Part shown: positions 56,001 to 59,078 of the stretch, in pieces
Position numbering within the stretch: the stretch's first letter is position 1
How the letters are laid out: each line of letters starts with the position of its first letter
Source: Serripes groenlandicus
Lineage: Eukaryota; Mollusca; Bivalvia; Cardiida; Cardiidae
Direction: 5' to 3'
Length of the DNA stretch: 64,000 bases
Assembly (NCBI GenBank): GCA_031761405.1
Contig: JASEVX010000033.1
Location: 188,501 to 252,500 of the forward strand
Made by a program: the position numbers and the translations under genes
The notes under the pieces: model-generated
Databases searched by the model: none
The model's input: the letters and a program-made list of their open reading frames with translations, nothing else
Told to the model about the DNA's origin: nothing

Positions 56001-58077
56001 AAGGTTGTTTTTTCATGTGACATAATTCAAATAGGAACTTCATTGTTGAAAGGCATTATACAGATTTCAACAGTTATCACAAGTGTTTATCACAAATAAC
56101 AACATCAAAACTTGTGACAAGAGCTCTAGACGAAAGGCTTATTTCTCTGCATAAAAGCTTAATTGACCTCCCAATCCTATGTTGTTGGTAATCAACAGAA
56201 TCGTCTGTGTGAGAAGATTCTTTTTGAATACCCACAACAGAAGAGTTTAAAACAGTAATAAGGGAGATACAAGAGATGCAAGACCCGTTTGCTTCCGAAT
56301 TATCTAGGCCTCTGCAATGTACATCACAATAACAATATTGGAGAATTCGTTTTGCATACTTACATCTACTGTAAGGTGCATTCACTGCAGATAGGAAGGA
56401 AGCCTTCCGCACAGGCTTCTGCCCACCATCTGTCTCCAATTGCTCTGTCTGGTTGCTATGGGTCACATATTGACCTTGACCTCTTGATGGTGAAAGGTCA
56501 TAATTGGAAGATTGCATTGGAACAATTTCTACAATAGGTGACCCTGAGCTGTTGGAATTTCCTTGAGAAACATAGATTCTGATTGGTGCAGATTCACTGT
56601 AGTTTGATTGGTTAGTTCCCTGAGTATTTGAGTTCTGCATCGGGTCTGGTGATTTGATGCGCTCCTGTGATAACCTTCGCACTTTTGAAATAGGTTGAGC
56701 TGACACAGGAGTCTGCGATCTTGACCGCATGGGTTCACCGGGCCCTTGTTTTTCAAAGGAAGCAAGGCGCGCTTGCACACCATCGTATTTTCTAAGCGTC
56801 ATTTTTTCAATTTCAGATTTATACCTACTTTGTCCATTAGGGGATGCATTACTATCCCCGCGTGGAGGCTTTTCGAATTGCTTCTTTCTGTGAGAAACTA
56901 GAATCCTAGGTTCACTCTTTTGCCTTATTTCTATTTCTGTCGAAGCAGGGGACCGAGTCAAGGCGAATGCAGCACCATAAGATTGGTTGCCTGCCTGATT
57001 GGCACTGATATTAGGCGTAGCAGCCCTCTCTTTTGTATCTTCAATTTTTACAATGAACGTCCGAGAAGGGGAGCTCTGGTTTTGATTGTTTTGCTCTGTT
57101 TGAGAATTATTATAGGCAGTTCTGAGTTGATGTTCTGAATGAAATACATTTGACCTTGGATCAATACTGTCAACACTCGCAGACATTTTTGGATTCCTAG
57201 CCATAGTAGATTCATTAATGACAGGTACATACTGGCGTGAGGGACCTGCGTAACTTTCACGTTTATTCACCACAGTTTCGGGAGTAGCTGTTCTATATTC
57301 GTGACTATATGGGCTATTAGTTTCACTTGTCCGACGAGTCGGAGATGTCCATATCTTAACACCTGAGTCAGGGAATGAATGTCTCACAGAACTCCCGGGA
57401 CCATGATGCGACGGAGATTTACTCTCAATATCATGTGACAGGGTCTCCTGGGAGCGAAATCTTTCTGCAGATTTGTGATCAGGAGTACCGCTGTGTCGAT
57501 ATTCAATAGGTACATTTCTAGACCGAGTAGTTTTAGTTATATTTTCCTGGGAGTCTGTTGGCTGTAAGACACTTTCCCGTGATCGCCGAATAATGACAGA
57601 CTTTGATAAATTCTCCGCACTGTTCACTTTAGATTCCTTTTTCGGGTAGTACAACCCGAACGAGTAAGTTTTCGACACATTAGGATTAACGTTTTCTTGT
57701 GCAGCTCGTGCTTCAAACTCCCGCTTTCTATCGAGAAACACAGCTTTATTCATGTTGTCTTCAGAGGGAGGCTCTCGATAAATACTAAGACCAGATGTGT
57801 ATGACGAAGATGTGGTTAAAGTCCGCCTGGGAGCTTCTCTGTCAAATCGGGCAAAATTGTCAATGCCCTCTGCAAAACGACTATCTAGGGAACTAGTTGA
57901 TAATACTTTTCTATCTCTATCTCTACTTGGAGTTGATAAATAGGGCGTGTTTTCCATTGAGGATAGATAGGAATGCTGGGAACCGTTCAACCCTCGACTT
58001 CCGAGCGTCGAGGGAGGACCATCCTGAATGGAGGAGCCATAGTCGGAATCGTAAGATGAGGTTGAGTTCTGGTATGC
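24820..58077 (-). CDS. ARHGAP21: ARHGAP21/23-type Rho GTPase-activating protein, 15 exons, N terminus outside the window
   Basis: Coding exons on the minus strand: 58077-56364, 53037-52888, 49680-49564, 48279-48156, 46947-46884, 45788-45678, 44182-44093, 35813-35610, 35021-34832, 33855-33701, 32799-32565, 30685-30522, 29331-29206, 27838-27721 and 27062-24820. All introns are GT-AG and all phases agree, giving 1,934 residues plus stop. Order: disordered Ser-rich region (1-720), PH domain (about 741-855), linker, RhoGAP domain (about 960-1155, finger Arg in GVYRIPGN), then a coiled-coil and disordered tail. Vertebrate ARHGAP21/23 proteins have PDZ-PH-RhoGAP; in-window domain positions sit roughly 190 residues earlier, so only the PDZ portion should be missing. 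By family knowledge it promotes GTP hydrolysis on Cdc42/RhoA-class GTPases at Golgi and cell junctions, with the PH region binding ARF1. Invertebrates usually carry one gene for the 21/23 pair. Confidence 0.93.
27198..27706. mobile_element. Old TTAA-MITE copies (cluster 3)
   Basis: 27198-27419 (minus-type, TTAA at both ends, old subfamily ending GCAAGTGGGAAAGGG) and 27490-27706 (decayed, ends TGTGGAAAAGAGGTAAA). The second sits about 15 bp beyond the donor of the 27721-27838 exon. Confidence 0.8.
27721..27838 (-). CDS. ARHGAP21: RhoGAP gene exon: end of the RhoGAP domain
   Basis: 118 bp, acceptor TTTTTGTTACAG, donor TTAG|GTTGGT. DEWFFGSWDMDNYIPTEED then an acidic/Ser-rich linker. Confidence 0.9.
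27930..28137 (-). mobile_element. SINE-related tail segment
   Basis: TTTTTCAGTTATATCTAGGCATTTCTTGGG, with internal CCAGAATCCTGAGCACCAAG, parallels the SINE-related composite at 53213-53370 and 55840-55960. Confidence 0.5.
28138..28580 (+). repeat. Minisatellite, 56-bp unit, about 8 copies
   Basis: The unit CTACACCACCTGGCC(G)GTCTGACCAAGCAG... ending GGAAAGGTCTCTTTAA recurs every 54-56 bp inside an intron. Units alternate between GGCCGGTCTG with AGTAAAGG and GGCCGATCTG with AGTACAAGG, suggesting a dimeric expansion. Confidence 0.92.
28806..29568 (+). mobile_element. Old TTAA-MITE copies (cluster 4)
   Basis: 28806-29012 and 29013-29181 (decayed plus-type) and 29357-29568 (plus-type, hairpin AATTGCTCAAAACATAGCAATT). 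The exon 29206-29331 is wedged between two copies. Confidence 0.75.
29206..29331 (-). CDS. ARHGAP21: RhoGAP gene exon: NLAIVFGPSL segment
   Basis: 126 bp, acceptor TAAATTTTCCAG, donor CAT|GTAAGT. MEAKNLAIVFGPSLIRK holds the conserved Asn that orients the finger loop. A MITE end lies about 26 bp from its 5' splice junction. Confidence 0.95.
29616..29843 (-). mobile_element. Young TTAA-MITE, right TTAA mutated to TTCA
   Basis: TTAACCCTTTCCCATACGAC at the left and GAGGGAAAGGGTTCA at the right; GCAC/GTGC subfamily. Confidence 0.9.
30107..30185 (-). mobile_element. Old TTAA-MITE 3' fragment
   Basis: CAAAAGCCATCTGCATCAGA followed by GGTGAAGGGTTAA. Confidence 0.55.
30225..30450 (+). repeat. Dispersed repeat (copy also at 44905-45110)
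   Basis: ATCACTGAAGATGATGAATA, then GGGGCCATAACTCATTTAAA and GCACAACTAGGCTTGGTAT. The second copy at 44905 carries the same order of phrases. Confidence 0.6.
30522..30685 (-). CDS. ARHGAP21: RhoGAP gene exon: RhoGAP helices
   Basis: 164 bp, acceptor TCCCTGATTAAACAG, donor AGA|GTAAGT. YQPFIDANRTDDPEKRM, then RIHELPEHHFETFKHLAKHL and KVAQYGDVNR. Confidence 0.95.
31018..31039 (+). repeat. G homopolymer of 22 bases
   Basis: Uninterrupted run of 22 G in an intron. The length may be affected by sequencing error. Confidence 0.85.
31294..31523 (+). mobile_element. Old-subfamily TTAA-MITE, both ends present
   Basis: TTAAACCCTTTCCCACCTGC at the left, TGGAAAAGGGTTAA at the right, hairpin AATTGCTCATGATGAGCAATT. 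230 bp. Confidence 0.85.
31655..31872 (+). mobile_element. Old-subfamily TTAA-MITE, both ends present
   Basis: TTAACCCTTTCCCACCTGTA to GTGGGAAAGGGTTAA with hairpin TTGCTCAAAACAAGCAA. Confidence 0.88.
31970..32306 (-). mobile_element. Old TTAA-MITE remnants
   Basis: Two overlapping decayed minus-type copies (hairpins at about 32085-32110 and 32200-32240), ending GAAGGGGGGAAAGAG. Confidence 0.65.
32307..32539 (+). mobile_element. Young TTAA-MITE (GCTC/GAGC subfamily) beside the catalytic exon
   Basis: CCCTTTCCCTCATATAGACG to GGGAAAGAGTTAA. It ends 26 bp from the exon carrying the arginine finger. Left TTAA mutated. Confidence 0.88.
32565..32799 (-). CDS. ARHGAP21: RhoGAP gene exon: catalytic arginine-finger segment
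   Basis: 235 bp, acceptor GTTATATTTCAG, donor GATG|GTATGA. FLPLIVDLCTQIIEAKGLE, then GVYRIPGN with the finger arginine (codon 32727-32725), then VISSLLKAFFRELPEPLIP with the conserved Lys and Arg that contact the GTPase. All catalytic positions are intact, so an active GAP is predicted. Confidence 0.96.
32839..33062 (+). mobile_element. Young TTAA-MITE, left terminus shortened
   Basis: TTAAACCTCATACAGACGC lacks the usual CCCTTTC. Right end GGGAAAGGGTTAA. Its right TTAA is shared with the next fragment. Confidence 0.85.
33059..33297. mobile_element. Two concatenated TTAA-MITEs
   Basis: 33059-33103 is the first 45 bp of a minus-type copy (TTAACTCTTTCC...CAGCAGCCAACTTTAA). 33100-33297 is a plus-type copy that starts at its TTAA and ends ATGGGTTAA. 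Confidence 0.8.
33309..33691 (-). mobile_element. Old TTAA-MITE copies (cluster 5)
   Basis: 33309-33438 (3' half) and 33475-33691 (nearly full, ends GTAGGAAAGGGTTAA). The latter ends 9 bp from the exon at 33701. Confidence 0.75.
33701..33855 (-). CDS. ARHGAP21: RhoGAP gene exon: entry to the RhoGAP domain
   Basis: 155 bp, acceptor TTTTTTTCTATAG, donor GAG|GTAAAT. KSWKGKIGKSFRKLGSS, then GTFGVSIEDCTPS, the typical GxxFGVxLEDC lead into RhoGAP domains. An old MITE ends only 9 bp beyond the exon end. Confidence 0.93.
34203..34352 (+). mobile_element. Old TTAA-MITE 5' part
   Basis: ACTTTCCCACATATAGATGC to GTTTTCATAATTA; truncated just before a SINE fragment. Confidence 0.65.
34363..34570 (+). 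mobile_element. SINE type 2 fragment
   Basis: AGTTTGAATCCCAGCTTGGC (B-box region) then ACCAATGGGCTAACAGTC, TATGTGGAAAAGCAGCTGG and TACTGGTGTGAGAAA. Same order as 61585-61881 read in reverse. Confidence 0.7.
34571..34800 (+). repeat. Dispersed repeat ending GACGGACAGACAGACGG...GGCC
   Basis: ACCAAGGTCAAGGTCAAAGT, then GTTGACGGACAGACAGACGG and ATCTATAGACCGGAATTGCT. A bivalve-style dispersed repeat; family not assigned. Confidence 0.5.
34832..35021 (-). CDS. ARHGAP21: RhoGAP gene exon: PH-RhoGAP linker
   Basis: 190 bp, acceptor TTTCGTTTCAG, donor AAAG|GTTAGC. TRGITSAELIIRKSQEMDE, then a Lys/Ser-rich linker ending NLKRRKTTSDK. Confidence 0.9.
35068..35345 (-). mobile_element. Old TTAA-MITE fragments (cluster 6)
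   Basis: 35070-35205 (3' part) and 35240-35345 (5' part, minus-type). Confidence 0.6.
35380..35463 (+). mobile_element. SINE 3' domain fragment
   Basis: GAGATATAACTGAAAAATTG then TTGAAAGCCACATAAATACC: the shared SINE tail domain. Confidence 0.55.
35610..35813 (-). CDS. ARHGAP21: RhoGAP gene exon: PH domain C-terminal half
   Basis: 204 bp, acceptor TTTCATTTCAG, donor GAT|GTATGT. EEQPISVKSCIVDIAHSYTK then KKNVFRMKTYNGSEYLFQA and EEMISWIEAIKSN contain the C-terminal PH helix with its invariant tryptophan. Very close to the vertebrate ARHGAP21/23 pattern. Confidence 0.95.
35866..36214 (+). mobile_element. Old TTAA-MITE interrupted by a young copy (outer element)
   Basis: TTAAACCTTTCCCAC, then the young insert, then AGACGCATTTTGACG resuming at 36112. 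Ends AAAGGGGGAGTTAA at 36214. Confidence 0.85.
35881..36111 (+). mobile_element. Young TTAA-MITE nested near the end of an old copy
   Basis: Perfect TTAA flanks; GCAC/GTGC subfamily; 231 bp. Confidence 0.93.
36211..36415 (-). mobile_element. Young TTAA-MITE with a replaced right terminus
   Basis: The left end is canonical (TTAACCCTTTCCCTCATACG). The right end stops at GCCGTCTGCTGC and continues AAAGGGGGAGTTAA instead of the family terminus. The same 14 bp precede the element at 36201-36214. Confidence 0.85.
36524..37345 (+). repeat. Full-length dispersed GGGCCATGATGGCCC-family repeat
   Basis: Left end AACAAGAGGGCCATGATGGC with GCTCACCTG. Right end CACAATAACTCACCTTGAGC then CACAGGTGAGCTAAAAA. 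The GCTCACCTG / CAGGTGAGC pair is an inverted repeat. The interior block with CATTTCGTTGCCATGGAAAC and TTCTGCATGGATCCC occurs twice (about 36640 and 37138), and the GGCGGCCATGTTTTT block also occurs twice. Best copy in the window, about 820 bp. Confidence 0.88.
37346..38346. mobile_element. Scattered old MITE remnants
   Basis: TTAA-MITE pieces at 37350-37400, 37565-37600, 37825-38010 and 38218-38346. The small foldback element at 37654-37720 (ACTCAAAAGAATTGTCTC ... TTTTGAGTACCCACAACA) belongs to the family at 53775-53850. Confidence 0.55.
38385..38485 (-). mobile_element. SINE type 1 3' fragment
   Basis: ACATTATTTCAGTTATATCA then CTTATTCATGATACTT, the shared SINE tail in reverse. Confidence 0.6.
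38571..38998 (+). mobile_element. Old TTAA-MITE copies (cluster 7)
   Basis: 38571-38734 (right 165 bp, ends TGGCAAAGGGTTAA) and 38887-38996 (left half, ending at the TTAA where a young copy begins). Confidence 0.7.
38993..39214 (+). mobile_element. Young TTAA-MITE, right terminus lost
   Basis: TTAACCCTTCCCACATATAG at the left. The right end stops at GTATGAGGGAAA without GGGTTAA. GCTC/GAGC subfamily. Confidence 0.85.
39219..39462. mobile_element. Old TTAA-MITE copies (cluster 8)
   Basis: 39219-39289 (minus-type 3' piece) and 39290-39462 (plus-type, ends GTGGGAAAGGGTC). Confidence 0.65.
39697..39858 (-). mobile_element. SINE type 1, reverse, diverged
   Basis: ACACCGTTTTCAACATTAAT, TTCAGTTATATCACAGTGAC and CCAGTACTAGACTAGGAATT follow the type 1 SINE order. 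The tRNA-like head is decayed. Confidence 0.65.
39862..40091 (-). mobile_element. Young TTAA-MITE, intact 230 bp
   Basis: Both TTAA sites and both termini complete; GCAC/GTGC subfamily. Confidence 0.93.
40321..40788 (+). mobile_element. Old TTAA-MITE copies (cluster 9)
   Basis: 40321-40533 (decayed) and 40600-40788 (TTAACCCTTTCCCACATGCA to ATGGGAAAGGGTTATAA). Confidence 0.75.
40805..41034 (+). mobile_element. Young TTAA-MITE, intact 230 bp
   Basis: Both TTAA sites; GCAC/GTGC subfamily. Confidence 0.93.
41158..41194 (+). repeat. (GACA)n microsatellite
   Basis: About nine uninterrupted GACA units at the end of a fragment related to the 16.7-17.5 kb minisatellite unit (GTTTGAAGGAACATATG ... 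AATAAGTCAG). Confidence 0.95.
41346..41630 (-). mobile_element. Old TTAA-MITE interrupted by a repeat fragment
   Basis: The left part ends near 41475. 41481-41525 is a palindromic tail of the GGGCCATGATGGCCC family (GATCACCTTGAGC...GCTTAGGTGATC). The MITE hairpin resumes at 41528. Confidence 0.65.
41951..42179 (-). mobile_element. Mosaic TTAA-MITE (young left part, old right end)
   Basis: Left 190 bp match the young subfamily (CCTCATACAGCAATTCTGC, GCACGTTCTGTGC). The right end reads TGCAAATGCGTCGGAATGCG then CTGCAAGTGGGAAAGGG, the old terminus. Both TTAA sites present. Confidence 0.85.
42255..42345 (+). mobile_element. Old TTAA-MITE 5' fragment
   Basis: TTATCCCTTTCTCACATGTA to CACTATGATTTCAAC. 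Confidence 0.55.
42605..42948 (+). mobile_element. TTAA-MITE copy plus trailing fragments
   Basis: 42605-42828 is nearly complete (TTAACATTTTCCCCACATAT to GTGGGAAAGGGTTAA, hairpin GCTCAAAACAAGC). 42885-42948 is a minus-type 3' piece (CTTCTGCTGCAGAGGCGTCA). Confidence 0.8.
43082..43307 (+). mobile_element. Young TTAA-MITE, left TTAA mutated to TCAA
   Basis: CCCTTTCCCTCATATAGACG to GAGGGAAAGGGTTAA. The central palindrome has a one-sided change (GGACAAAACGTGC). Confidence 0.9.
43434..43625 (+). mobile_element. Old TTAA-MITE
   Basis: TTAACTGTTTCCCTTTTGCA to GTGAAAGGGTTGA. Confidence 0.7.
43654..43882 (+). mobile_element. Young TTAA-MITE, intact
   Basis: Both TTAA sites; GCTC/GAGC subfamily; 229 bp. 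Confidence 0.92.
43931..44076 (-). mobile_element. Old TTAA-MITE 3' half next to a PH exon
   Basis: AATAGAGATGAAAC...GGGGACCGGTTAA, ending 16 bp from the exon at 44093. Confidence 0.65.
44093..44182 (-). CDS. ARHGAP21: RhoGAP gene exon: PH domain strands 2-3
   Basis: 90 bp, acceptor TTTGAATTGTAG, donor AAT|GTAAGT. KASDRSWRSFWAVLRAHALF shows the W...VLR...L pattern of PH domains. Flanked by MITEs 16 bp on one side and 24 bp on the other. Confidence 0.92.
44207..44426 (+). mobile_element. Young TTAA-MITE, hairpin partly deleted
   Basis: Both TTAA sites present. The centre reads GCACGTTTTCC, so one hairpin arm is shortened. It begins 24 bp upstream of the PH exon 44093-44182, within the polypyrimidine/branch region. 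Confidence 0.9.
44471..44690 (-). mobile_element. Old TTAA-MITE
   Basis: TTATCCCCTTCCAACATACA to TAGTAAAGGTTGA; hairpin TTCATAATGAGCAA. Confidence 0.7.
44905..45110 (+). repeat. Dispersed repeat (copy also at 30225-30450)
   Basis: CTATCACTGAAGTTGATAAA, AAAAGGGCCATAACTCTGTA, GATATGCACATCTCCGCTTG. Confidence 0.6.
45111..45221. mobile_element. Old TTAA-MITE fragments
   Basis: Hairpin piece GAAAGTTACCCATCATGAGC and a 5' piece TACAACACATGTGCAGCAGA ending at the next element's TTAA. Confidence 0.55.
45222..45452 (+). mobile_element. Young TTAA-MITE, intact
   Basis: TTAACCATTTCCCTCATGTA to GAGGGAAAGGGTTAA; GCTC/GAGC subfamily. Confidence 0.9.
45484..45611 (-). mobile_element. Old TTAA-MITE 3' half
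   Basis: GAGTTGGAAACATTGGGGCA to GTGGGAAGGGGTTT. Confidence 0.65.
45678..45788 (-). CDS. ARHGAP21: RhoGAP gene exon: start of the PH domain
   Basis: 111 bp, phase 0 at both ends; acceptor TTTTTTGCAG, donor AAAG|GTAAGG. TPKIVEAQEKRQEVASP leads into HVTKEGNLGVKMDMVDGK, the first PH beta strand. Confidence 0.88.
45933..46152 (-). mobile_element. Young TTAA-MITE with a small terminal deletion
   Basis: TTAACCCTTTCCCTCATACG at the left. The right end GGAGGTGTCTATATGAGGGA lacks about 10 bp of the family terminus. GCAC/GTGC subfamily. Confidence 0.88.
46205..46405 (+). mobile_element. tRNA-derived SINE type 1, near full length
   Basis: The head has an A-box-like TGGTCGAGTGGTTAGTG and a B-box GGATTCGATCCCC, so it is tRNA-derived. 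The body has CTAGCCTAGTACTAGTACTG, TTATCCAGGGATCATGAATA, then the 3' domain GTGATATAACTGAAATAATG and AAAGCGGCGTAAAACCC. It should be transcribed by RNA polymerase III if active. Not a tRNA gene: there is no proper anticodon arm/acceptor pairing, and a long tail follows. Confidence 0.82.
46884..46947 (-). CDS. ARHGAP21: RhoGAP gene exon
   Basis: 64 bp, acceptor TGTGTGTTTCAG, donor AAAAG|GTAGGT. Encodes STPATLSKHKSMRKLKDFFG; the basic KxSMRKLKDFF stretch precedes the PH domain. A young MITE ends 28 bp upstream of it. Confidence 0.87.
46976..47191 (+). mobile_element. Young TTAA-MITE lacking one central hairpin arm
   Basis: Both TTAA sites. GTGACAAAAGAACGTGCAAT shows loss of about 14 bp of the left hairpin arm. 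It starts 28 bp upstream of the exon at 46947. Confidence 0.92.
47211..47617 (+). mobile_element. Old TTAA-MITE copies (cluster 10)
   Basis: 47211-47370 and 47471-47617, both decayed with CTGCAG-core motifs. Confidence 0.6.
47860..47930 (+). mobile_element. SINE 3' domain fragment
   Basis: GCAGTGATGTAACTGAAAAA then AAAAGCGGCGCAAAACACC. Confidence 0.6.
48156..48279 (-). CDS. ARHGAP21: RhoGAP gene exon
   Basis: Acceptor TTGAATTTTAG (or six bases further at TTTCAG, same phase), donor CCAAG|GTATGC. Encodes AEDIETKLHRRTSYLMATAK, a basic motif that I associate with this family between the disordered region and the PH domain. Confidence 0.88.
48365..48594 (+). mobile_element. Young TTAA-MITE, intact 230 bp
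   Basis: Both TTAA sites; GCAC/GTGC subfamily. Confidence 0.93.
48668..49050 (+). mobile_element. Old TTAA-MITE copies (cluster 11)
   Basis: 48668-48879 (near full, ends GTGGGAAAAGGTTAA) and 48919-49050 (left half). Confidence 0.7.
49107..49285 (-). mobile_element. Young TTAA-MITE with two internal deletions
   Basis: The left hairpin arm (about 36 bp) is missing at GATTAAAACGTTTTGTGC. The right terminus is shortened to GGCGTCAGAAAGGGTTAA. Both TTAA sites remain. Confidence 0.9.
49282..49469 (+). mobile_element. Old TTAA-MITE sharing a TTAA with its neighbour
   Basis: TTAACCCTTTCCAGCGCGCA to GTGGGAAAGGGTTAA. Its first four bases are the last four of the preceding element. Confidence 0.82.
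49564..49680 (-). CDS. ARHGAP21: RhoGAP gene exon
   Basis: Acceptor ATATGTTTCAG, donor GAGA|GTAAGT. Encodes a Ser/Thr-rich stretch (AVSPTSMVGSSTSITITTSS...VRLRSKPE). 117 bp, phase 1 at both ends. Confidence 0.85.
50030..50072 (+). repeat. (CT)n microsatellite
   Basis: About 21 CT units after two CTCTCCCTCTCTAACTATC repeats. Confidence 0.97.
50390..50610 (-). mobile_element. Old/intermediate TTAA-MITE
   Basis: CCCTTTCCCTCATACAACAA at the left, GAGGAAAAGCGGGTTAA at the right, hairpin TTGCTCATTTTGAGCAA. Confidence 0.78.
50634..50863 (+). mobile_element. Young TTAA-MITE, intact 230 bp
   Basis: Both TTAA sites; GCTC/GAGC subfamily. Confidence 0.93.
51053..51430 (-). mobile_element. Old TTAA-MITE split by a SINE
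   Basis: The left part 51053-51137 (TTAACCCTTGCCCATAATAA ...) and right part 51305-51430 (GTATAATTATTGAATAGCAA ...) are contiguous once the SINE and one copy of its target duplication are removed. Confidence 0.8.
51138..51304 (-). mobile_element. tRNA-derived SINE type 1 with 11-bp target duplication
   Basis: Flanked by TAACGTTATGA at 51127-51137 and 51305-51315. Read in reverse it has the head GGTCGAATGGTTTAGCG, the shared 3' domain and an (AAAT)n tail next to the left duplication. The B-box region present in the 46205 copy is deleted. Confidence 0.9.
51454..51683 (-). mobile_element. Young TTAA-MITE, intact 230 bp
   Basis: Both TTAA sites; GCAC/GTGC subfamily (here GCACGTTCTGTGC). Confidence 0.93.
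51890..52853. mobile_element. Old TTAA-MITE copies (cluster 12)
   Basis: 51890-52114 (plus-type, ends GGGAAGGGTTAA), 52453-52575 (plus-type left half) and 52637-52853 (minus-type, both TTAA ends, 34 bp from the exon 52888-53037). 52284-52363 holds a decayed ACTCAAAAGAATTGTCTC-type foldback piece. Confidence 0.72.
52888..53037 (-). CDS. ARHGAP21: RhoGAP gene exon
   Basis: Acceptor TTGTTTTATAG; the frame continues YLPDTGYDNETPGHDMTP through NFQWMG. The donor is ambiguous: GG|GTACTT at 52887 (used here) or G|GTCAGG at 52905. Both give the same phase, differing by six residues. Confidence 0.8.
53103..53175 (+). mobile_element. Old TTAA-MITE 5' fragment
   Basis: CTTTTCCCATATATAGAAGC to GACTTTTGAAAACATT. 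Confidence 0.55.
53213..53618 (-). mobile_element. Composite SINE type 2, reverse
   Basis: The right edge read in reverse gives GAGCCCCGGTAGCTCAGTCG (A-box) and GAGTTTGAATCCCGGC (B-box), then ATGGGCTAAGTCTATGTGG, AAGCAGCCAGTTGC and GAAAACCAGGAAATGC. The left part 53213-53370 carries the shared 3' domain with an extra block also found at 27930 and 55840. Confidence 0.75.
53625..53720 (-). mobile_element. Old TTAA-MITE 3' fragment
   Basis: GGAGAAATTGCTCAAAGTAG to GAAGCAGCGTCAAAGG. Confidence 0.5.
53775..53850. repeat. Small foldback element
   Basis: AAACCCTATGTTGTAGGTAC ... GTACTACAACATAGGGTTT: inverted arms of about 30 bp around a short loop. Diverged copies lie at 37654-37720, 52284-52363, 56170-56255 and 58395-58465. 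Confidence 0.85.
54140..54339 (-). mobile_element. Young TTAA-MITE, left 30 bp missing
   Basis: Starts at ACGACTTTGAACATATTTTG and ends GAGGGAAAGGGTTAA. Centre GCTTGTTTTGAGC. A 6-bp insertion, GCCGTCAGACGCTGCAG, interrupts the subterminal block. Confidence 0.88.
54374..54586 (-). mobile_element. Old TTAA-MITE
   Basis: CCCTTTCCCACATACGACAA to GTGAGAAAAGGTTAA. Confidence 0.75.
54955..55190 (-). mobile_element. SINE-like element, reverse
   Basis: TTTCAACAGTATTTCAGTTA (shared tail) through CTGGGATTCAAACTTGGG (B-box-like in reverse). Confidence 0.6.
55469..55838 (+). repeat. 185-bp tandem duplication of an old TTAA-MITE
   Basis: ACTGTGAGTCAAATCCTTTT starts at 55469 and again at 55654. Both units run through GTCGTCTGCTGCAGATTTGC to GGGTTAAAGCTAAC with only about three differences, so the duplication is recent although the MITE is old. 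Confidence 0.9.
56364..58077 (-). CDS. ARHGAP21: RhoGAP gene exon: long disordered Ser-rich region
   Basis: The acceptor CATTCTCTTTTCAG precedes position 58077, where the frame opens with AYQNSTSSYDSDYGSS. It runs 571 codons plus one base to the donor T|GTAAGT at 56363. No globular domain; it is rich in S, R, P and Q with many phosphosite-like RxxS motifs (RRTSETNSPYS, RSRSQTPVS, RKASFLSA). This matches the long linker between the PDZ and PH domains in the family. There is no in-frame ATG near its start that needs to be used, because the exon is entered from upstream by splicing. Confidence 0.9.
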
Positions 58078-58138
58078 CTGAAAAGAGAATGAAGACTTTA
58101 TTGAAAAGCTCTATAAGATCTCTAGGCCAGGTGCTTAT

Positions 58139-58371
58139 TTAAGCCTTTCCCACATACAACAAATCTGCAACAGATGACTTTGAAAACTTCTAGGCAAAAA
58201 TATGGAAAATCTCTATAAATGCAGGTATAATTACTGAAAAAAGATGAAAACATTATTGTGTCAAAAAGGAGAAATTGCTCGCTTTCAGCAATATCTCCTT
58301 TTGTCACATTGTTTTCAATAGTCGTCTGCTGCACAGGCTTCGGAAGGTGTATATATGTAGTAAAGGGTTAA
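58139..58371 (-). mobile_element. Old/intermediate TTAA-MITE
   Basis: TTAAGCCTTTCCCACATACA to GTAGTAAAGGGTTAA; hairpin TTGCTCGCTTTCAGCAA. 61 bp upstream of the long exon. Confidence 0.82.
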
Positions 58372-58511
58372 TAAACTTAAAACCTTAGTTGACCTCCTAA
58401 CCCTATAGTGTGGGTCCTCTAAACATGAGATCGTTCTTTTAAGTACTCACATAATAGGGTTTAATTTAAAAATAAGAAAGATATCAGAGGACTAAGAGTA
58501 AGACCTAATTT

Positions 58512-58776
58512 TGAGATAGCTATGAAAACATGGTGAGAAATTGCTCATATTGCTTTAATCCTTTCCCTCATATAGACGCTTTCTGACGCCTTTGCAGCAG
58601 ACAGCGTTTTGAAAACATAGTGACATTTTGCCACAATGTTTTCCATTTTTTGTCATAGGTTATCCATTCAATTATGGAGATTTTCTATGTTTTGACAAAA
58701 TACGTTCAAAGTCGTCTGCTGCAGAATTGTTGTATGAAGGAAAGGGTTAAAATGTCTGCTGCAAAGGCGTCGAAAG
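58512..58776 (-). mobile_element. Old TTAA-MITE fragment split by a young copy (outer)
   Basis: GAAAACATGGTGAGAAATTG ... TTGC before the insert, and AATGTCTGCTGCAAAGGCGT after it. The two pieces are adjacent parts of the old family. Confidence 0.75.
58555..58750 (+). mobile_element. Young TTAA-MITE, nested, whole central palindrome deleted
   Basis: TTAATCCTTTCCCTCATATA to GAAGGAAAGGGTTAA. ACATAGTGACATTTTGCCAC shows precise loss of the hairpin apex (about 35 bp). Confidence 0.9.
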
Positions 58777-59070
58777 AAAATGTTTCAATTGACAGAATAT
58801 ACAAACCATGGCTGAAAAAAAGAGCGACGTTTTAGAGAAAATTTATGCAAAATAATGTATTCAACTTAATTTCAAAGTAATTACATTGTGAAATATTGAA
58901 CGATTTCTGTCTTGTAAATATTATTAATGAATTTTCAAATGATGTTATCGTGATGATTTTCTATTGAATATATAAACTTGCTTGACTGGTGTATTTAAGT
59001 AATTTATAATGACTCATTTTTGAACAAGGCTTTTGAACCATTACCTAATGCAGGGTTACCTAAATAAGAA
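58777..59070. other. Unannotated stretch
   Basis: No exon on the minus strand that would extend the RhoGAP gene upstream, and no repeat recognised. Confidence 0.4.
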
Positions 59071-59078
59071 CAGAATTG

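Noticed and set aside
56077..56363. Extension of the long exon's open frame beyond the donor at 56363
   Set aside because: The sequence after T|GTAAGT loses the family-like composition, and the next exon joins in phase from the donor, so this is intron read-through.
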